A stretch of DNA of 64,000 bases from Branchiostoma belcheri. Its lineage: Eukaryota; Chordata; Leptocardii; Amphioxiformes; Branchiostomatidae. Position 1 is the first letter of the stretch. Each line of letters opens with the position of its first letter. Below, piece after piece: positions 1 to 11,929 of this stretch. Below the pieces are notes generated by a model. That model saw nothing but the letters and a program-made list of their open reading frames with translations. It was not told where the DNA came from and did not search any database. Location: contig NW_017802379.1 of the NCBI RefSeq assembly GCF_001625305.1, positions 2,414,529 to 2,478,528 of the forward strand. The letters are read 5' to 3'. The position numbers and the translations under genes were made by a program.

Positions 1-302
1 GAGAGGATGTAGGACTCGGGAGCTATAATAGGTTTGGTAACCAGGCTAGCGGAAAGAGGGAAAGAAAGAAAGTGTATAAAAGGGTAAAAAGACACACTCT
101 CTATTTGAGAACGCAAGCTTTGTGTGTTTCATACTTTCTGGAAAATGCGTCTATATCTTTAAGTTTAACCTCTTTTTCTGCATTTGCTATGAAATTACAC
201 GTTTGTACATTATTGAAAGACAATTTTCAGGCAGATCGTGCTCAAGTACAATAAATAGTCCATAGACCGTAAACGTACTTATGGTGGTGGTTGAACACTT
301 AC

Positions 303-1789
303 CTGAGCATTCTAGGCGGAGGGATTTCTGCCGTGCCTTGCCAGGTGGCAGACAGTCGGCTGAGTACCGGCGGAGAACACAGAACGTCGGTGGTGCTGGT
401 GCAGGGCACGATCGGTCCACTGGCGCCTACACAACTGCGACACCTAGCGACAACGAACGACACGGAAATGAAAAGAAACCTACAGCTTGTGTCACTGAAA
501 GACAGATGAAAAATGTCCAGACTATGAATGACAAAATGACTAATAAACTGGTGGACGTACCAACTAAGCGCCCCTGACGTATCAACTAAAGTACCTATTA
601 CCTGCTCAGCCATTAGGCTCCTCCCCCCCATGGGGCGTCGCCAAAAACGTCCGATTCAAGAGTCCCCTCGGCTAATACCTAAATTATACTTCAAAGTCAA
701 CCCTCGGGCATGTACTTGCAAATGAAGTACTTACCTTTGGCATTTTTGTTTCTGTGAGTTGAAGAAGTTTCCGTTGGGACAAAGTTTGACCGGCGCCACA
801 CAGAGGTAAGAACCGGGTAGGTTCAGACACATGGTGTGGGACGGACAGACAGGCGGCCGGGTTTTACACTCATCTTCATCTGAAAATACAACAAGTTGTC
901 TGACGTGTTAAAACTTCAGATCCAACACAAAAAGTTTTCTCACATAGAGCTTTCGTCCAGTCACTCTGGTCTTCCTCAGTAGACTGACCCAGCGAGGCTT
1001 GTCACGTGGCTTCTTTGGAGTGTGACGTCAATACTGGGTCAAAGGTATCTGGTAGACCACCGCGACGGCGGCCGCCATCGTCTACCAGATACAAGCCTCA
1101 CTGCTGGGTCAGTCTACTGAGGAAGACCAGAGTGACTGATCGAAAGCTCTAGGTGAGAGAATCCAGTAGTTCAGCACAGAATTGTCTTTGAATATTATTC
1201 TTTTGGATGTCTAAGCTTCATCAATGAAGCTTGTTGTCCTCAAAAGTAGCACTTGTTAAACATATCTTACCTTGACAAATGACGTCAGCCGTTTGTGTGC
1301 ACCGTGATTTGGTGACGTATCCCTTGGGACAGACGCTACACGGCACGCATGCGGCGTCGTCACGCATGATGTGGCAGTACTCGGTACTGGTGCACTCATT
1401 ACACACGTCACTGTGCGCCAGCAACTGCGCCTGCGTCACAGCCTCCTGTATCATGTTGGATAATTTCTCCTGTTCATGAGAGAGAAAGAGAATCATCAGT
1501 GCGCAGAACAGACACGGAAATTCACTTTAAAACGCATTGAATTGAAAGCCATTGCTGCCATATCCATTTAAGTTACCGCTTTTGAATACATAATTTGATT
1601 GGACCAAATTACTATTAAACCTCCTTGTTTGGAACGGTTTTAACGATTGGCTAGAACCAACCTGTTGTTTGGATATCTTCGCCTGTTTTGCCTGTATTTC
1701 CGCCCGCTGCCGAAAGATGGTGTTGCTGAGTCGCTCTGCCTTGGCGCCGGTCCACAGGACGCCAACCGTGTCCTTTTGCCACATCGGTT
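303..1789 (-). CDS. TNF-receptor-like protein with coiled coil, EGF-like and TNFR repeats (partial)
   Basis: Four exons on the minus strand join in frame: 1662-1789, 1271-1469, 735-879 and 303-443. Each has an AG acceptor and a GT donor (CAG|GTTGG, AAG|GTAAG, AAG|GTAAG, CAG|GTAAG), and the phases agree (0, 1, 2, 2). The first exon and the start of the second give a charged, Gln-rich helical or coiled-coil stretch. Next comes a TNFR cysteine-rich repeat (CxxC, AACVPCSVCPKGY, CTQTADVIC). Exon 3 opens with a DEDEC calcium-binding EGF signature and LPGSYLC, but only four EGF cysteines are visible. It then runs into a second TNFR repeat (CPNGNFF, CQRCRSCVG, CTSTTDVLC) completed by exon 4. TNFR repeats are extracellular ligand-binding modules, so a secreted or cell-surface receptor is likely. 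The gene continues beyond the left edge. No start codon, signal peptide, membrane segment or death domain was found. The upstream exons were not located. Confidence 0.8.
939..1158. mobile_element. Foldback/MITE-like element in an intron of the TNFR-like gene
   Basis: About 65 bases at 939-1003 (CTCACATAGAGCTTTCG, then TCACTCTGGTCTTCCTCAGT) reappear as the reverse complement at about 1095-1158. The core holds a second inverted pair around 1048-1093 (ATCTGGTAGAC / GTCTACCAGAT) flanking a GC-rich loop. There is no coding capacity. This is the structure of a short non-autonomous inverted-repeat element. No target-site duplication could be fixed with certainty. Confidence 0.75.
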
Positions 1790-1990
1790 CTGTGGAATAG
1801 ATGACGATGTAACATTCAGAAGAAAGTTCAAGTCGATTACTAGTACTATGCTAATAGGTTTAACCAATGCTTCAGCGTAGACATGCCTTGGCTGTGCCAC
1901 TTGCCGCGTTACTAGTTTACTCAATATTGTGTTTTAAATTAATGTCATGTATATAACACTGTATTTGTTGTATTCTTATGCACTTTATTA

Positions 1991-2771
1991 CCTCCATGAA
2001 ATGTGTCATGGAGGTTATATTTTCAGTTGCGTTTATCTGTCCGTCCGTCCGTCCGTCCGTCCGTCCGTCTGTCTGTTGGTCAACAAGATAACTCAAGAAC
2101 GCCTGGATGGATTGGTTTCATACTTGGTGTGTTGGTAGGGTGTGACGAAAACTGGAAATGATGAGATTTTGGTCCCCCTAGTGGCTTCCCTTGGTACTGC
2201 AGCGCAACTTCCGGTTTTGATATCTCGCGATCTGGACATGCTAGGGTCATGAAATTTGGATGATAAGTAGCTCTCGTGCTTGGGAAGAAGTCACATGAGT
2301 TTGGGCCCCCTAGCGGCTTGTTCTGGAACTGCAGGGCACTTTCTGGCGAAATGTTTAAAAGCCAATAAGTCCAGACAGGAACACCATATTTTCATTATTT
2401 TTGGTGTGTAGGTAGCTGAGAGAGAGATGTACATAATTAAATGTAAATCATGCAAATGAGGACTTAATTTGCATAATTAATGAGGAAATTCTATAATTAC
2501 AGTGTTTTACATTATACTACATGTATGTAACCTATGGCAGGCGGAACTTCAACAGATACTAATTATGCAAATGATGACCTAATTTGCATAATTAATGTGC
2601 AAATTCTATGATTTCGTAATGGTGAATGATGAGAATGTCATACTTGGGACATCTGTAAGTTAATCAAAAGTTAACATACATCACGATGCATATATCATGT
2701 TAATGCAGAGGTCATTTGAACAATTAAAGAAGAAATTTACATTTACATATCAAGATCATATTTCATGGAGG
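1991..2771. mobile_element. TA-flanked terminal-inverted-repeat element (MITE-like), ~780 bp
   Basis: CCTCCATGAAAT at 1991-2002 is matched exactly by its reverse complement ATTTCATGGAGG at 2760-2771, and both ends are flanked by TA. That is the expected footprint of a Tc1/mariner-type insertion. The left end also folds on itself (1991-2014). The interior carries a GTCC microsatellite and two related AT-rich blocks containing TTTGCATAATTAATG (about 2470 and 2583). No transposase is visible, so it is non-autonomous. Confidence 0.7.
2038..2076. repeat. (GTCC)n microsatellite
   Basis: There are about seven tandem GTCC units followed by GTCT units, lying inside the TA-flanked element. Confidence 0.9.
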
Positions 2772-2772
2772 T

Positions 2773-5700
2773 ATGAGATCTCGGAATTCTAGTTAATATA
2801 TGATCTTGTCGGCATGGTGGCCTTGAAAAGGTGTCTTTGAAAAGGTGGCCTTGAAAAGGTGTCCACCTGTTCCATCATGCCTTCCATGTATGTGGAAAAT
2901 TGTAATAAATTCATTGTTTTGATTACCTCGACTATAATGATTATATGTGCATATGCAATTTCGACATTTTGGTTTATGTTTTTCGCTTGACATGTTAGTG
3001 GTCTTATAAATGCCACTCCAGTTATATCAATTGCAAGGTTTGAAATATTTATTACTAGTATGCCATATTCAGCTAAATCTATTTTTTTGTCGGAGGTTGG
3101 TTATTGGATACGTTATTTTGTTTGTTTTATATTGAAAACTGATGACGTCAGGCTACTGTAAGACGACCTTCAACTTTCAAGACAATAGCATTCCTCAGTT
3201 TTCAATTTTCTCCGAAAACGTCTTCCGTCACTTCTACATGTATTCTAGGATGCGCCTTGGTTATAATTAGAAAGGAATTCTAACCTTTCGAAATGAAGCA
3301 AACTGTAACCGTAAGCTCTTCCTGTCTACTTTTCCCGTGAGAAATGCCGGCACTTCGTTTATCCGTCAACAATGTGTTTATCTTATTGGTATCTACGGCC
3401 GATTCCATTTTTAACTTGAGGAGGGGCAAGGCATAACATTTTCTTATTCCCTCTGCCATTTATACATATATATACCTTGTGTATCAATCGTCTTAACACT
3501 TTGTAAGGAAAAAACTACATAATAGCTTCCACCCCTCCCCGATGTGTTGAAGGACTGATCCTAGTTGATGATCCCCTGACATTACTGAACGGTCCCTGTT
3601 GTGTATACACCGTCTTCACAGGTGTGTTAACAAGTCTTACTATTATCGCTTCCGACAACGCCACTCCGGTGTTGTACGAAAAACAGACACCCCGCCATCC
3701 AGCAATTACAGCAAAGATTCCAGGGTAATGACTGTCTTTTGTCCGCCGGCTTATACCCAGGGTGGCCCTATTATTTCCCATGTGGAAAAGAAAAGAATCC
3801 TGCGGAATTTGATACATGTTGTTAAAGCTGTTTTACAGCAAATAGGCCCTCAACACTCTTAACAAGGGATTTCAAGATGTTAGTCAAAGGAAATATTCAA
3901 CTGAAAATAAATAGCGTGTCATTTGCGTACGCGGTTGACAAACTAAATGACTTCGTGACATAAACCTCCTTGGTGACATTGTGCCCAAGCCGGAAAAGGA
4001 AGGAGGGCCTAGGTAACTTAAGATTCCAGAGTGGGGATAATTATACGCCTTGAATCCGTTACAGCTGTTCGTTTCGTGACTTAAGTCTTAAACTATTTAG
4101 CCTTCAAATTGTAAGTCTGAAAGACAATATAAAGCTTGAGTAATTTGTGTGTAACACTAGCCGCAGGTTTGGGTCCAAATTCCGTTGCGGTGTATTGGGT
4201 AAAGGAACAATAATTTGACAGACTGACTTCCGAAGTTCGTTGGTTTGAGTCCTAACATTTGTACCCACTGTTCCTCATAATGTGTAATAATAGAAAACGT
4301 TAACAACGGTTCTTTTGCCCTGCCAGATCGTTACTTTCACCTATCAATTACATCTCTGCCCCAGGATAATCCGGCTCATGACCCTGGAACCGAGAGTTTA
4401 GGCCCGGTGTTGGCGACATTATTGTACCAATAACGGGTTTCTCCTTTTCATGAAGAAAATATCGTATCAATATTTATGTATACGGATACTAATACAACTA
4501 TCACAATTAGAGCGTTTGGTGGTTTGAAAATTGTTCTTTTAAGCATTGAATGAATGGTTGCACCTGTTTCCAAATCAGAAGTGTTGCTCTCTACCTGTAA
4601 ATTTTCTCGGGTCGCCGACTACTCGCGACCCTTGAGATTAGTACCTCTTCTTTCCGCCCGAAACATTTGCGATCACAAAGGGCTCAGCCAGGCGAGGCAC
4701 AGCCGCGCACAGGACCGAGATTACAGAGATATCCTTGGCGCTAATCTTCCGCGATAACATAGATTAACTCACACATCATTAAGGGACAACATAGCACCAC
4801 TGAAGTATCCTCTAATGCCATGGTAGTATGTTAAGTCCTACCAAGTATCAACTTAACTATTCAGCATGATTAATTAGGTATTTTAGTCAGTAGAATAAGA
4901 GAAATTTATTTTTAAAAGTATGGATTATCGGCTTCAGTGATAAGGAAAAGACTGGCGCTACTGTCCACGTTGTATCAGATACCATCAGATATCACCATAC
5001 CAAAACGTTGGTGATGAAGAAAGCTTTGAATAAATTATCTGAATTTTCCCGCCAAAACCCGACAAAATCTATTAGTATTACGTGCATGGAATCTGACGAT
5101 TTCATTTCGTAATACTTTCACTATATTACAATCATTCCAACCAAGGTAAGTAGCCTCATCTTTCGCTATCTGATAATATAATGATAGGTTATATATAAGA
5201 GGGAAGATGATTCTTCTTGTTTCTCTTTCAAAGTTCCATGCAACATTCTTCATACATTCTTACCTCAACTTCAACTGCTCTAAATTTCTTGATAATACCA
5301 CATCAGATAACATCTACTGCTATTCTGCTACAGAGGGTTTCTTTAGGTAAAGTTCCAGAAATATACGGCCGACAGGGAGGCAAGAAGGACGCTTTTGCAA
5401 GTTGAAAGGCTTCTTGTCTCGTCCCCTTGACTTAGATACATAACAGACCCATTCTTCCTTGTTTGTACCCGGCGACAGACGGCCTTTGGACCTCTACAAT
5501 GCCCCTTCACTTTGACAGAGCATCATTCATTCCTCAAAGGCAGTTCCTGTCCGTACATAACAGTGGGCCCTGGGACCGGGAGGACCCGTGTATAATCAGC
5601 TGCATTCACCCCGGTAGTTGCTCGGCCATTACATGGTGAAATTGTCCGCAAACTGCGGGCAAAACTATTGACCTAACCTGCAGTGTAACAAAGGCGTGCG

Positions 5701-5892
5701 TTTGAGACCAGCCACAGCTGACCGACAGAACCCGGAGGATGGATTCTCTCCGGTCAGGACGCTACAACCGAGCAACAGCTGTCTGCGTTCTGTGGACACA
5801 AAAAGAACTTTCAGACATCCATTTTGGACATGTGTCTTCCTTTCTTTCTTTCATTCCCATGGCTGTCTTTTTGCAGCCTTGTTGTCTCTATT

Positions 5893-5980
<88 letters not shown>

Positions 5981-8900
5981 TGTGTATATATCTTTCTTCC
6001 TTTCTTTACTTTCCATCCCGACTTTCGGCCTTCTATCGCTCCTTCACTCCTACGTATGCTTTTTCCTTCCCTTGTGCCTTGCCTCCTTCCCTAGTATTCA
6101 TTCAAAACTTGTATCCACACAAACCTCTCTCCTATAGCATCTTTATACTTTAAATTTTAACTTCACTGCAAAGACAACACATTATTGTTGATTTTACTAC
6201 ACAGCATATCATGACACTAGTTACATGCCGTATTTTCGACAAATCATCAGAGGACCAGATGTGCATATTATTGCTAATAGAAGAAAATTACCGCGCGAAG
6301 AAAAGATTGTTCAAAACTGTCTTATCATAGGTCGGCGATCTTCAAGAGGGCGCCTATACGAATGGAGGAACGCGGAGGACCATTTCTCATGACTTGACAT
6401 GCTATAATTAGGCTGTCTGCCGAACGCCGTGAGAATTTCCCAACCCTAAATCGCCAAGCAGATGTAAGTGGCGTTCGTGGACTTCTCGGCGTCTCTATTA
6501 AAAACGTTGTTTTCTATTTTGTAGAAACGCCACTCAAATCCCTCAAAAGGCCCGCAAAACATGATATATAACTCCTTGGAGATTAGAGACTAGATTTACA
6601 ATTCAGTCTCCGAGGCAACAGTGGTATAAAAGATACTAAAAACGATGAGGTAAGAAATCAATCACCCTTGCCAAGGAGTAGGGCGACCTACTTTAAGGAC
6701 ATTGCAGCTGACTTCCATGTGCCTATAACGTCTTGTGGTATTTCTAAGAAAGCTTGGAATAGCCTGGTTACCAGTACACGTTGAGGGCTCCCGGGTTTTA
6801 TGAAAAGGTGACCTTCGAGAAGGAAGATCATCTAGAGTACCCACACAGAGAACACGGAATAAGATTATGATAATAAGATGTTTGCTAACTTTCCTTTATA
6901 ATTTTGGTATCTCCTTTACCAATACAGACAATAGACTACAGACTATAGTTTATGTGAACTGAAGGGCCCTGTAGTTGTACTCTATAGAGAGATCATCCTT
7001 TTTGTCGTCAGTTATCTAACGTCATTTTTCCCTTCGGGCAGAAATATGCCATTATATTAATAGCCAACTGAATGAAGATTCCAAGTGTCGTTCAAGGACA
7101 TACCCTTCAAAAAGAGGGGGGAATTTTATGGCATCTCGTTCCTTTAGCGGAATGTGATCATTCTGGCACCCTAGTTTGTCGTTCTGACTTTCCGATTCCC
7201 CCGAGTCGTCTGTCTGGGGTCACAGCTCTGCAGGTGGCCGTCTGTTCCCGGTTTTCCCGCCATGTTGGACGGTGTTGGCAACCTTGTCGTATGGCGGGCC
7301 GCTCGTGTGCGTCCTGTCGGGGTTGATAGGTCCCACACGTCAGCACGATTGGAAACACATGGGAGTTTATAGCCTGGAACTCCAAACTATACCCCAAACT
7401 ATACATGCAACTGTAGAGGGCAAGTCGAAATAATAGCGCAATTATTGACACGAAGTGTGCGTGACTCCGGTGATTTGTCAATAGTTGATGAATTGCTTTG
7501 GGTCACCACTACAGTAGTGGTAACTCGTCTTGATAAGTGTTCTGGATTCTTCTTGTATCTAGTACCTGCAGAGACTTAAATTTGGCGCCCAAAGCTATCG
7601 CCGTGAAGCTCCCAGCTCCCTCATACACTTTAAATAGCATGATTGTAGTGGGCCTCCGGCTTTACGTCCCCACCAGAAAGAGCTCATGTTCAGCTCAAAT
7701 TAATCATATGGCAATGAATACCCTATATTGCTATAGTATACAGTTAATAGGGTCCAAGCAAGGAGGTTTTTAATAGCTATCAAAGTCGTCAACTCCCGAC
7801 TGAAACTATCGACTTCTTTCTTGTGTGTAGCCTTCCGTGACTTGGAACCTGTTTCTGGCTATTTGCCGAGGAAGATAAGGATCAAATATTAAACACTACT
7901 GGTTTAGATTTGAAGACGTCCTCATGTTCTTTCTTGGGGGTGACTTTGTGTGTGTTTTGTCTGCCAGTAGTGAACTGACTTTACTATCTATGTTGCGGTT
8001 CCCTATAGCCTGAGTTCGGCCCTATTTGACTATTTCCTCTCCGTGGTAACCATATACAGTACCCATTACCCTAACCTGGTTAACAATCTCTCCAAGGGCT
8101 ACAGACTGGGTCTCCTCGGAATATAAGTTTCTTCCGAGATTTGTGCCTAATGTGGGGGGGGTGTTCTGGGCTAATAGAGGTCATCCAAGAACACGAAGTT
8201 CAAGAGAGCTTGCGTCTACTTGTGAATGAGATATGCCTTTTGCTTTTGAGAATTGAGATGCTATATTTGGGGTGATGATAGGACGTATTACGTACATGTA
8301 AACGTTGGGGGAGAGCCACATACAATCTGGAGAGGGTGTGAGTTTAACTGAAAGGAGGAGGGGTCTGGCATCATCTGGCCCCTGTTATCACCGCCCCACC
8401 CTCCCAGTGTCGGTATGTCAACAGCTACTCTGTCACTGATAACATGGACAGGGTCTGACAAGCTGGACGGGGAGAGATCGTTCATGTACTTCATGGGATG
8501 CAATATCAATTATTACACAAGGTAAATCAGTCATACTCTATGGAGGCGAAGTTTCGTGCTTTTCCTCTGGCTACAAGAAATGTCGCCAAATAGGCGTGAA
8601 CTTGATTGATTGCATACTGTATATGAATGAGGGTTGACAGTGCAGGAAAACATCAAAGGAGTATGTGTACAAACAACATGTAACAGTTATCCCTAACATG
8701 TACAAACACAGTAATCGGCTGCATGACTAATGTATGTCTTTACAGACACCAGGACAACCGTACACGTATGTAAGGTTTACAAATACGGGTACTAGAATAT
8801 GTAAAAGATAACATACTTTTCCACTAAGGAGGCGATCTCTAAGCTACCATTGAGTGACGAAAAGTATAGACGAACTCGATTGATTTAAATGTATTTTGTA

Positions 8901-10936
8901 CATTTTGTGTTTTTGTTGTCTTTTAAATCATACTTTTAATGGACCATAAAACCAAATTTGGCCGTGCAATAGTCTCAATCCACCATGGAAAGCGAGAGCG
9001 GCTAGCTTTGCCTATCAGCGCATGTTCTCCACATGTAGTACATGCCGGGTCACTACCAACATCAAAGGCTTGTGATCAGGAAAGAACGCTGTTGCACGCG
9101 CCTGGAGAACATTACAGACACCGGTTTGAGACGAAAGTCAAAGAAAGTACAAAGCTGCTATGTGTTCCTGTTTAGCGGAATTAAAGACCAGAACATCTGT
9201 TAGAAACTTCAAGACAACGAAATGGACCCTAACTAAAGGGTACTTAGCTCTGAGGGAAAGCAGCTACCTTTGACCAAGAACGTGGCAGCCATGATGCCTG
9301 CTTTTCTTCAGAGCACCGCACATTTAGATAATACTTTTGTCGGCGGTGAGAACAGTTGGGTGTATTTGCCGACGATATAAAATATTTCTGCTTCATTTTC
9401 ATGTGAGTATTTTAATCACATTTTGGTCTTAAGTGGCCACCTGTCTGCTGTGTTCCTTACTTTGGTCACGGACCGTATATATATATTTTCTTGTTAAGGT
9501 TTACAGTACCAGTGTATCCGTTCTTTGTATGTTGGTATGAACTAAACCGCAAAACATATTTTTCAAATATGACAGCGAATCAGCTTCAGACCTCTCGCTC
9601 TGGCCCTTTCTCTGTCGTATTTGTGACACACATCACATGTACCTGACGTTCATACGTATCTGTACATATACATACAGGCCCTTCTAGTTCAGTGAACTCT
9701 TTCGCGTGACAAGGCCCTATACGTTCAGCACATTCCGTTTTCTTAGAAAAACAAGCTGCAAGACGTCCGCTGTCTACTGCTGATTATTACAACAATTTCA
9801 CCCAGATGGCCATGTGCTTGTAATCTTCTGTCTGTAGAAGTAGAGTCTGGCTGGTCTATATGTATGTCCCTTTCCCTCATATTAATTTGATTCACAGCGA
9901 ATTCTTCCGACCTGTCTTCTCAATATACATATAGACCACCTGTCTTTTAACAAATTGACATCAGTGTCGTCCTTTCACACAGACATTTTCCGTGCCAATT
10001 AAACTGCCAATATATATTCACAGCGGAAGCAGTCTCGACTTCATTCGCTACTATTGCATGGAAGATTGTTAATAAAAATAAACGATCATATATTATAACC
10101 TTCTCTAGTGAGTATTCATTCGAGGGTGAAGGACAAACTCCGGAGATTACTGAGTAATCAAAATTAGATTTACATGACCTATGACTTTATAAAGTGAATA
10201 TGATCCATGATGTGACGTTATAATTAGCAGTATGATTTGACAAACAAAACACAAAACTTACAAAGGACACAAAAAAATAAGGAAAGTTCTGAATAGTCTA
10301 AAACAGTCGCCGCTGAGTAGAAATGACGTCGACCTACATATCCCATTTCTTATCATCAGTTCGTGTGTACAGACAAAACTGATACACAGAACGGTACATG
10401 TATGCCAACTTATCAAAATGTAAACAGAAAAACCTGTCTAATTTGTAGAAAACACCGGAGCCCTAATCAGAGTTTGGTGCAGTGTTGAAAGATGACTTCC
10501 GTAGTTCCAGTCCCCCGACTGCTAATTGATCTGGTACAGACCACTAAACTGTTTAGGTGACATACTGTAAAGTGGTGTAAATATTTATACTTAGAACTTA
10601 AAATAACTTCATTCAGACGACGTACAGCTGACCACAGCCAGCTACATCCCTGTCCTGGCCACCATATATGTATATGGGATTATACAGGTACAAGTATCCG
10701 TCGACTTTTATCTAAAAGTGGGCGTGGTTCGTCAAATCACGCCTAAGCCTTAAGTTATAACGTGATTAGTATCATTGCATAGACTATCATCGAAATGGCA
10801 CAATGGGATCGTATATCAATGGGAAAGTTATCACCAAGCACACCTGGTCATCCCTACTCTTCTCAATGAGTGTTTTGAGTTCTTTTACTTCCTGAAGTTA
10901 CGTCCTTTCAACATCTGCTATTACACATCACTGACA
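2773..10936. other. Gene-poor interval
   Basis: I see no exon here with splice sites plus recognisable protein. Short open frames exist (for example 7158-7481 minus and 8939-9175 plus) but lack homology, signal or repeat structure that I recognise. A small block of repeated AAAAGGTG(T/G)CC-like units lies at about 2820-2870. Undetected 5' exons of the TNFR-like gene or 3' exons of the 11-kb gene could lie in this interval. Confidence 0.5.
5890..5981. repeat. (TTTC)n microsatellite
   Basis: More than twenty uninterrupted TTTC units lie in a pyrimidine-rich tract. They create the apparent long Phe/Leu/Ser open frames at 5696-6153, which are not genes. Confidence 0.98.
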
Positions 10937-11929
10937 TTACGCACCTTTTCTGGTCCGACCGCGGGCCTCCTGTGGACCAGCGTATCTCTCCCACCTTCCT
11001 GCTCGGGAGCCGTCCCCCTGTCCGTCCGCCGGCATCTGCTCCTCGGACCGGTGGAACTCCGCCTGAAGCCTCCCGTCTAGCAGCTGCATCTCTAAAGCTT
11101 TGGCATGGATTTTCTCCTTCAGGAGTTCGTTCTGTAGGATGAGGACGCGTAGACTCTGATTCACGCGAAGTTGGCGCTCTTCCCTTAGACTGTCAACGGG
11201 GTCAGCATTCCTCCGAGAATCTACCCGCTCGCTTTCGCCACTGCCAGAAAATACGTGCTTGTTTTCTTCAGCTTGTTCGTCAGGTAAAAAATGTAAAAAT
11301 TCATCAGCTTCGCTGTCTTCGTCGTCACTGTCATCGACGTCGGGGTCTTCTTCGTCGATGTCGTCGATGCTCGGCTGTTCTCGTCTCCGGTCGCTGTGGC
11401 CGTCGTGTCGGCCATGTCGGCCATGTCGTCCGGAGTGCCTCAGCCTGTGTTCTGTAACGCCGTGTTCTAATGGCTCATCGTCGCCGACAAACATCTGTAC
11501 TTCACGTTGTTCGCGACCTTTGCTTTCCACTGACGGCTTGTTACTGTCGTGCTCGTCCCGCGACCAAACGCCGTGCCACGCCGGCGCGACGCTCGGGCAT
11601 GTCTGCGACTCCTCCCGAGGCACCACGATCATGTACCGGCAGCTGTGTTCCGACTCGCTACTGTAGAGCCTGTTCCCTCTCGTCTCTCCCCAGTACATCC
11701 AGGGGCCCGCGTACTGCCCTGACGACTCGTCCGTAACGTCGTCTGACGACCGACCGCTCCTGATTGCTACTAAAACGTTAAAAACGGCCATAATAACAGT
11801 CAGGATGCGCATCTTGGTCTTACATAGCACGTTTACCTCGCACGTCCACGTTGTTACAAAACCGACACAACTAAAGACTAGGTAGACAGATAAAGGTACT
11901 TGTCGTCGGCAGCGGAAGCTTGGGGGCAA
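10937..11929 (-). CDS. Secreted acidic coiled-coil protein with angiopoietin/myocilin-like N-terminal motif
   Basis: This single open frame codes for 330 residues from the first ATG. A better start is probably Met40 (codon at 11810-11812), because it opens a classic signal peptide (MRILTVIMAVFNVLVA) and gives 291 residues. After it comes a short region with HSCRYMIVVP and QTCPS, a Cys-x-Tyr plus Pro-Cys pattern like the segment ahead of the coiled coil in angiopoietins and myocilin. A His/Arg/Gly-rich stretch (HGRHGRHDGH) follows, then a strongly acidic run (DDIDEEDPDVDDSDDEDSEA), then a Leu-heptad coiled coil near the C-terminus (LRVLILQNELLKEKIHA, ALEMQLL). The frame stops at 10937, but AAAAG|GTGCGT near the end could be a splice donor. 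If so, this is only the first exon and further domains may follow at lower coordinates. No fibrinogen or olfactomedin domain was found. It is probably extracellular; its function is unknown. Confidence 0.6.
   Translation of the reverse strand: MPPSFRCRRQVPLSVYLVFSCVGFVTTWTCEVNVLCKTKMRILTVIMAVFNVLVAIRSGRSSDDVTDESSGQYAGPWMYWGETRGNRLYSSESEHSCRYMIVVPREESQTCPSVAPAWHGVWSRDEHDSNKPSVESKGREQREVQMFVGDDEPLEHGVTEHRLRHSGRHGRHGRHDGHSDRRREQPSIDDIDEEDPDVDDSDDEDSEADEFLHFLPDEQAEENKHVFSGSGESERVDSRRNADPVDSLREERQLRVNQSLRVLILQNELLKEKIHAKALEMQLLDGRLQAEFHRSEEQMPADGQGDGSRAGRWERYAGPQEARGRTRKGA

Noticed and set aside
5696-6153. Three overlapping frames of 109-132 residues rich in Phe, Leu and Ser
   Set aside because: They are translations of the TTTC microsatellite in three frames; no flanking coding signal.
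7072-7481. GC-rich patch with open frames on both strands
   Set aside because: Could be an exon or CpG-rich regulatory DNA, but neither strand gives a protein that I recognise or clean splice borders.
11259-11736. Ser-rich frames opposite the 11-kb minus-strand gene
   Set aside because: They are antisense shadows of its acidic Asp/Glu codons.
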